From the NCBI RefSeq assembly GCF_037055355.1, contig NZ_CP146350.1, forward strand, positions 5,665,001 through 5,729,000: a stretch of 64,000 bases of DNA. The letters are read 5' to 3'. Below the pieces are notes generated by a model. That model worked only from the letters and a program-made list of their open reading frames with translations, was not told the DNA's origin and did no database searches. The position numbers and the translations under genes are program-made. Shown here piece by piece: positions 58,306-64,000 of the stretch; position 1 is the first letter of the stretch, and every line of letters starts with the position of its first letter. Source of the stretch: Streptomyces sp. DG1A-41. GTDB taxonomy: Bacteria > Actinomycetota > Actinomycetes > Streptomycetales > Streptomycetaceae.

Positions 58306-58374
58306 ATGAGACGAAGCACTTCCCTGTCCCGCGTGGCCCTGAAGAAGGAAAACACCCCGATCACCTGGGCGTGA
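58306..58374 (+). CDS. possible 22-aa leader-like ORF
   Basis: ATG 58306 to TGA 58374 encodes MRRSTSLSRVALKKENTPITWA. A small, basic, Ser/Thr-rich peptide 14 bp after the MocR stop, with AGAAGGAA inside but no clear upstream ribosome site. The last 17 bp are duplicated at 58377-58393 (direct repeat 22 bp apart). Unverified; may be chance. Confidence 0.25.
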   Translation: MRRSTSLSRVALKKENTPITWA

Positions 58375-58393
58375 GCCCCCGATCACCTGGGCG
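58355..58393. repeat. 17-bp perfect direct repeat
   Basis: CCCCGATCACCTGGGCG at 58355-58371 and 58377-58393 (22-bp period). The second copy includes the last codons and stop of the DMT transporter gene (minus strand). Consistent with a small tandem duplication. Confidence 0.8.
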
Positions 58394-59237
58394 CGAGCGC
58401 GCTCTCCGCCTGCCCGGCCGGCGCCTCCCCGAACCGCGACAACGCCAGCGCCCCGGCGACCGCCACCGCGAAAGCGAGCACCGCCGGCCAGCCCAGCCCC
58501 GGCCGCGTACGGTCCCCGAGCCACACCACGCCGATCAGCGCGGGCGCGACGGTCTCCCCGAGCACCAGTCCGGCGGTCGCCGTGGTCACCGACCCGCGCT
58601 GGAGGGCGGAGGTCAGCAGCAGGAACGCCGCCCCGCCGCCGAGCAGCAGCGCGTACACCGCCGGGTTCGTGAAGAGCGCACCAGGCGTCAGGCCGTTGAC
58701 GAGCCGCACCGCCACCTCCACCACCCCGAACCCGAGTCCGGCACCCAGCCCGAGCGTGAGCGCCCGCCCCCGCTCCGGCAGCCGCCCACCCACCGCTCCG
58801 AGCAGTAATACCCCGCCCGCCGCGGCGAGCATCGCCCACTTCAGCCAGACCGGCCCGGCCTGCTCGCCCTCCGCCCCGGACGTCAGCCCCAGCAGCGCCA
58901 GCCCGGCGCACACCACCCCCACCGCCCCCCACTCCACGCGGCTCAGCCGCACCCTGAGCAGCCGCGCCGCGACCACCGCCGTCACCGCGAGACTCGCGGC
59001 CAGCGCCGCCCCCACGGCGTAGATCGGCACCGACCGCAGCGCGGCGATCTGGAGCAGGAAGCCGAGCCCGTCCATCCCGAGCCCGACCAGATACCGCCAC
59101 TGCCGCAGCGCCCGCCACAACAGCGCCGCATCCCCGCCCGGGCCGGTCGCCACCGCCCGCGCGGCCATCGCCTGCAACACCGTCGCCGTACCGAAGCAGA
59201 CCGCCGCACCAAGGGCGCACACCATTCCAAAGATCAC
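58383..59237 (-). CDS. DMT-superfamily (EamA-like) transporter
   Basis: Membrane protein of ~284 aa with nine to ten hydrophobic helices in two halves (first half from MVCALGAAVCFGTATVLQAMAA; second from GAVGGRLPERGRALTLGLGAGLGFG). GTG at 59237 follows TACTGT by 6 nt (leaderless type); ATG at 59225 is an alternative. Layout and the late segment GLVLGETVAPALIGVVWLGD are typical of EamA/DMT exporters. Substrate unknown; often amino acids or metabolites. Its 3-prime end lies in the duplicated 17-bp repeat. Confidence 0.83.
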   Translation of the reverse strand: MIFGMVCALGAAVCFGTATVLQAMAARAVATGPGGDAALLWRALRQWRYLVGLGMDGLGFLLQIAALRSVPIYAVGAALAASLAVTAVVAARLLRVRLSRVEWGAVGVVCAGLALLGLTSGAEGEQAGPVWLKWAMLAAAGGVLLLGAVGGRLPERGRALTLGLGAGLGFGVVEVAVRLVNGLTPGALFTNPAVYALLLGGGAAFLLLTSALQRGSVTTATAGLVLGETVAPALIGVVWLGDRTRPGLGWPAVLAFAVAVAGALALSRFGEAPAGQAESALAPR

Positions 59238-59370
59238 AAAACGACAGTAGGGTCTGGGGGCGTGAGCCGGGGGGGCCATGCGCGCGTCTTCACACCGGTC
59301 TCTAGGCTTGGCCGCTCGGCAGTACATGACAGGGACACGCAGCACACGACGGGGACACGGGGAGACACGC

Positions 59371-59727
59371 ATGGCGGAAACACGGCGACGGCTGCGCTCG
59401 AGCACGGTGGTGCTGGGCGGCATGGGTGTCCTCGCGGCGGCCCTGTCCGCGTGCGGCTCCGACCCGGACCGCCGATGTGTGGACCGGGACAGTCACGACT
59501 ACATCAACGGCTACAAGATCGTCGCCGACAAGAACTGCGAGTCGGGCTCCTCGTCCTCCTCCTACGGCAAGGGCCGCAAGAAGACCGGCAAGACCACCAC
59601 GAACGCCGACTGGTACTACGACGCCGACGTCAGCGGCCGCTACGCCGACCACGGCACCTTCAGCCGCAGCGAGGCCGTCGACCGGGGCGGCTTCGGCTGC
59701 TCGGGCTCCGGCAGCGGCGGCGGCTGA
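59371..59727 (+). CDS. YgiB-like lipoprotein
   Basis: Small lipoprotein of 118 aa from ATG 59371 (GGGGAGAC upstream). Signal with lipobox ALSAC (Cys28). Mature part polar, with Cys/Asp/Tyr-rich RRCVDRDSHDYINGYK, a Ser run (SGSSSSSYGKG) and a Gly-rich end: RGGFGCSGSGSGGG. The RGGFG-Gly-rich terminus and the position directly before a YgiC-like gene match the E. coli YgiB (DUF1190)-YgiC arrangement. Function unknown there too. Confidence 0.72.
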   Translation: MAETRRRLRSSTVVLGGMGVLAAALSACGSDPDRRCVDRDSHDYINGYKIVADKNCESGSSSSSYGKGRKKTGKTTTNADWYYDADVSGRYADHGTFSRSEAVDRGGFGCSGSGSGGG

Positions 59728-59742
59728 CCGGGCCGTACGCAC

Positions 59743-60918
59743 ATGGAACGCCGCACCATCACCCCCCGCCCCGGCTGGCAGCAGACCGTCGAGGAACAGG
59801 GCCTGATCTACCCCCTCACCCGCTACCCCGACGACTCCCTGCGCCCCTACTGGGACGAAAGCGCCTACTACGTCTTCTCCCTCCCGGAGATCGAGGCCCT
59901 GGAAGAGGTCGTCGAGGAACTCCACCGCATGTGCCTGGCGGCGGCCGACCACATCGTCACCGAGGAGCGTTTCGCGGACCTGGGCATCACCGACCCCCGC
60001 CTGGCCCGCAGGGTCGCCGAGTCCTGGCGCCGCCGCGCCGAACTCCCCTCCCTCTACGGCCGCTTCGACCTCCGCTACGACGGCACCGGCCCGGCCAAGC
60101 TCCTGGAGTACAACGCCGACACCCCCACCTCACTGGTGGAGGCCGCCTCCCCCCAGTGGTTCTGGATGGAGGAGTGCTTCCCCGGCGCCGACCAGTGGAA
60201 CTCCCTCCACGAACGCCTGATCGACGCCTGGGGGAAACAGGCCGCCCTCCTCCCGCCGGGCAGCCCCCTGTACTTCGCGTACTCCTCCGCCGACGAACTC
60301 GGCGAGGACCTGATGACGGTCGCCTACCTCAAGGAAACAGCGGAGCAGGCGGGCCTCGCCACCGACTGGATCTCCATGGAGGAGATCGGCTGGGACCGCC
60401 TCTCCGGCCGCTTCGTCGACAACCGCCTCCGCTTCATCCGCAGCGTCTTCAAGCTCTACCCCTGGGAGTGGCTCACCACCGACCGCTTCGCCGACCACGT
60501 CCTGGACACCCTCGACAACGGCGGCGGCACGGGCACGACCCTCTGGATCGAGCCGGCCTGGAAAATGCTCCTCAGCAACAAGGCGCTCCTGGCCATCCTC
60601 TGGGAGCTGTACCCCGACCACCCCAACCTCCTCCCGGCCTACCTCGACGGCCCCCGCGACCTACCGGGCTGGGTCGCCAAGCCCCTCCTCGGCCGAGAGG
60701 GCGCGGGCGTCACGATCCACGACCCCGGATCCCCCCGGACCCGCCGAGACGAACCCTGCTGCTACCAGCGACTGGCCCCGCTCCCCACCTTCGACGACAA
60801 CCACGTGGTCCTGGGCGCCTGGGTGGTGGAAAACGAGTCGGCGGGCCTGGGCATCCGCGAGTCATCGGGCTTGGTCACAGACGAATACGCCCGCTTCCTT
60901 CCCCATGTGATCCTTTAG
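59743..60918 (+). CDS. glutathionylspermidine-synthase-like ATP-grasp protein (YgiC-like)
   Basis: ATP-grasp ligase of 391 aa, ATG 59743, 16 bp after the YgiB-like gene. N-terminus GWQQTVEEQGLIYPLT and WDESAYYVFSLPEIEAL; core FDLRYDGTGPAKLLEYNADTPTSLVEA, GREGAGVTIHD and a C-terminal VVLGAWVVENESAGLGIRESSG, all of the GSP_synth family. In E. coli the relative YgiC has no proven polyamine ligase activity. Streptomyces uses mycothiol, not glutathione, so glutathionylspermidine is an unlikely product. A peptide-type ligase acting on an exported or lipoprotein partner is possible. Confidence 0.88.
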   Translation: MERRTITPRPGWQQTVEEQGLIYPLTRYPDDSLRPYWDESAYYVFSLPEIEALEEVVEELHRMCLAAADHIVTEERFADLGITDPRLARRVAESWRRRAELPSLYGRFDLRYDGTGPAKLLEYNADTPTSLVEAASPQWFWMEECFPGADQWNSLHERLIDAWGKQAALLPPGSPLYFAYSSADELGEDLMTVAYLKETAEQAGLATDWISMEEIGWDRLSGRFVDNRLRFIRSVFKLYPWEWLTTDRFADHVLDTLDNGGGTGTTLWIEPAWKMLLSNKALLAILWELYPDHPNLLPAYLDGPRDLPGWVAKPLLGREGAGVTIHDPGSPRTRRDEPCCYQRLAPLPTFDDNHVVLGAWVVENESAGLGIRESSGLVTDEYARFLPHVIL

Positions 60919-60943
60919 GCGTGCTTGAGGGAAATTGCCTCTT

Positions 60944-60976
60944 AGGGGCGCGGGGAACTGCGCGACAAGCCACAAC
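60944..60976. repeat. dispersed Streptomyces intergenic repeat, copy 1
   Basis: 33-bp element AGGGGCGCGGGGAACTG..AGCCACAAC upstream of the glyA riboswitch. It differs at one base from the copy at 62609-62641. This unit is familiar from many Streptomyces intergenic regions. Confidence 0.8.
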
Positions 60977-61011
60977 GAAACCCGCACGCATGGTCCGGTA
61001 GGCTGATCACC

Positions 61012-61115
61012 GGGCCGTGACTGGCGTGCTGGGATGGGACCGACCATCGGGAAGCGGCCCACGGACCCGGTTGAACCCCGGGGACCGGAACCGTGCCGTG
61101 CGCCTGGGCCGTACC
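61012..61115 (+). ncRNA. ZTP/ZMP (pfl) riboswitch upstream of glyA
   Basis: The pfl core is readable: CGTGACTGGCG, GGGATGGGACCGACCATCGGGAAGCG, a variable GC hairpin, and the 3-prime half GCCGTGCGCCTGGGCC. A TAGGCT -10-like box (60999-61004) would start transcription near 61011, at the 5-prime edge. The ATG is ~34 nt downstream. Ligands are ZMP and ZTP, made when 10-formyl-THF is short; the switch turns on one-carbon genes. Confidence 0.92.
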
Positions 61116-61126
61116 GTGAACGCTGA

Positions 61127-63712
<2,586 letters not shown>

Positions 63713-63854
63713 ACCCGCCCCCGCGCACAGCCGTACCACCGAACAGCGCTGTACATCACTTCGGTTGCGCCTGCCTGTAACCGGGTCGTGGCCGTACAGT
63801 CGATAGCCGGGTGGTCGTATCAGCGGCCCGTTAACTGAACCGACAGGAGACGAT

Positions 63855-64000
63855 GTGGGGACCGTAACGATCGGTGTCTCGATCGCGGTCCCGGAGCCTC
63901 ACGGCAGCCGGCTTCAGCAGCTGCGCGCGGGCTTCGGCGACGCCGCGGCTCACGGCATCCCCACGCACGTCACCCTGCTGCCACCGACGGAGATCGACGA
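63855..64000 (+). CDS. 2-prime-5-prime RNA ligase / 2H phosphoesterase family, partial
   Basis: Start of a gene cut by the window end. GTG 63855 with AGGAGA upstream. The first 48 residues (VGTVTIGVSIAVPEPHG..) include HVTLLPP, the first H-x-T motif of the 2H phosphoesterase superfamily. The second HxT motif would lie beyond the window. Confidence 0.75.
   Translation, partial: MGTVTIGVSIAVPEPHGSRLQQLRAGFGDAAAHGIPTHVTLLPPTEID

Overview
The window is high-GC (codon third positions almost always G or C) and reads as the core chromosome of a Streptomyces. GTG and TTG starts, leaderless promoters, SHOCT, DUF6350 and PspC proteins, and the order NlpC/P60 - pcrA - M23 peptidase - lipase - icmB - sucCD - purNH - folD - mdh - betaine genes - glyA - trpS match what I remember of the S. 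coelicolor SCO48xx region. That synteny is from memory and was not computed. I saw no CRISPR array, tRNA, rRNA, prophage or insertion sequence.

Layout. 0-12.4 kb: a class II aldolase, membrane proteins, a LiaFSR/PspC-like envelope-stress module (its LiaF-like gene is frameshifted), and two NlpC/P60 wall hydrolases, one behind a c-di-AMP (ydaO) riboswitch. 12.4-19 kb: pcrA helicase with a DNA-damage-type promoter, an M23 endopeptidase, a lipase-like hydrolase and the B12-binding mutase subunit icmB. 19-27.4 kb: two divergent transcription units (SWIM zinc finger + DUF5691; MoxR AAA ATPase + DUF5682 + 48-aa coupled ORF + VWA protein) sharing a 145-bp intergenic region with mirrored DNA-damage-type promoter boxes. 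27.6-45 kb: a Pro-rich secreted protein, sucCD, an XRE-sigma fusion, DUF6350, purNH, an FHA / Ser-Thr kinase-transglycosylase pair, folD, and a DUF2690 regulator. 45.2-46.2 kb: a gene-poor tract of degenerate direct repeats. 46.2-55.2 kb: mdh with a palindromic operator, remnants of an MFS transporter and a DUF664 enzyme, then a choline-to-betaine oxidation and glycine betaine uptake operon (betB frameshifted). 55.2-64 kb: an AhpD-like / PEP-mutase-like operon with a divergent MocR regulator, a DMT transporter, a YgiB/YgiC-like pair, glyA behind a ZTP riboswitch, trpS, and the start of a 2H phosphoesterase.

Three themes link the genes. Central and one-carbon metabolism: sucCD, mdh, purN, purH, folD and glyA, where ZMP/ZTP sensing at glyA connects to purH, which consumes ZMP. 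Cell-wall turnover: two NlpC/P60 proteins, M23, the kinase-SLT fusion and the Lia-like module. DNA-damage-type promoters: one upstream of pcrA and a divergent pair in the MoxR/VWA/DUF5682 locus. That locus is the best candidate here for an under-described system. Two apparent single-base frameshifts, in the LiaF-like gene and in betB, are either real decay or assembly errors and should be checked together.
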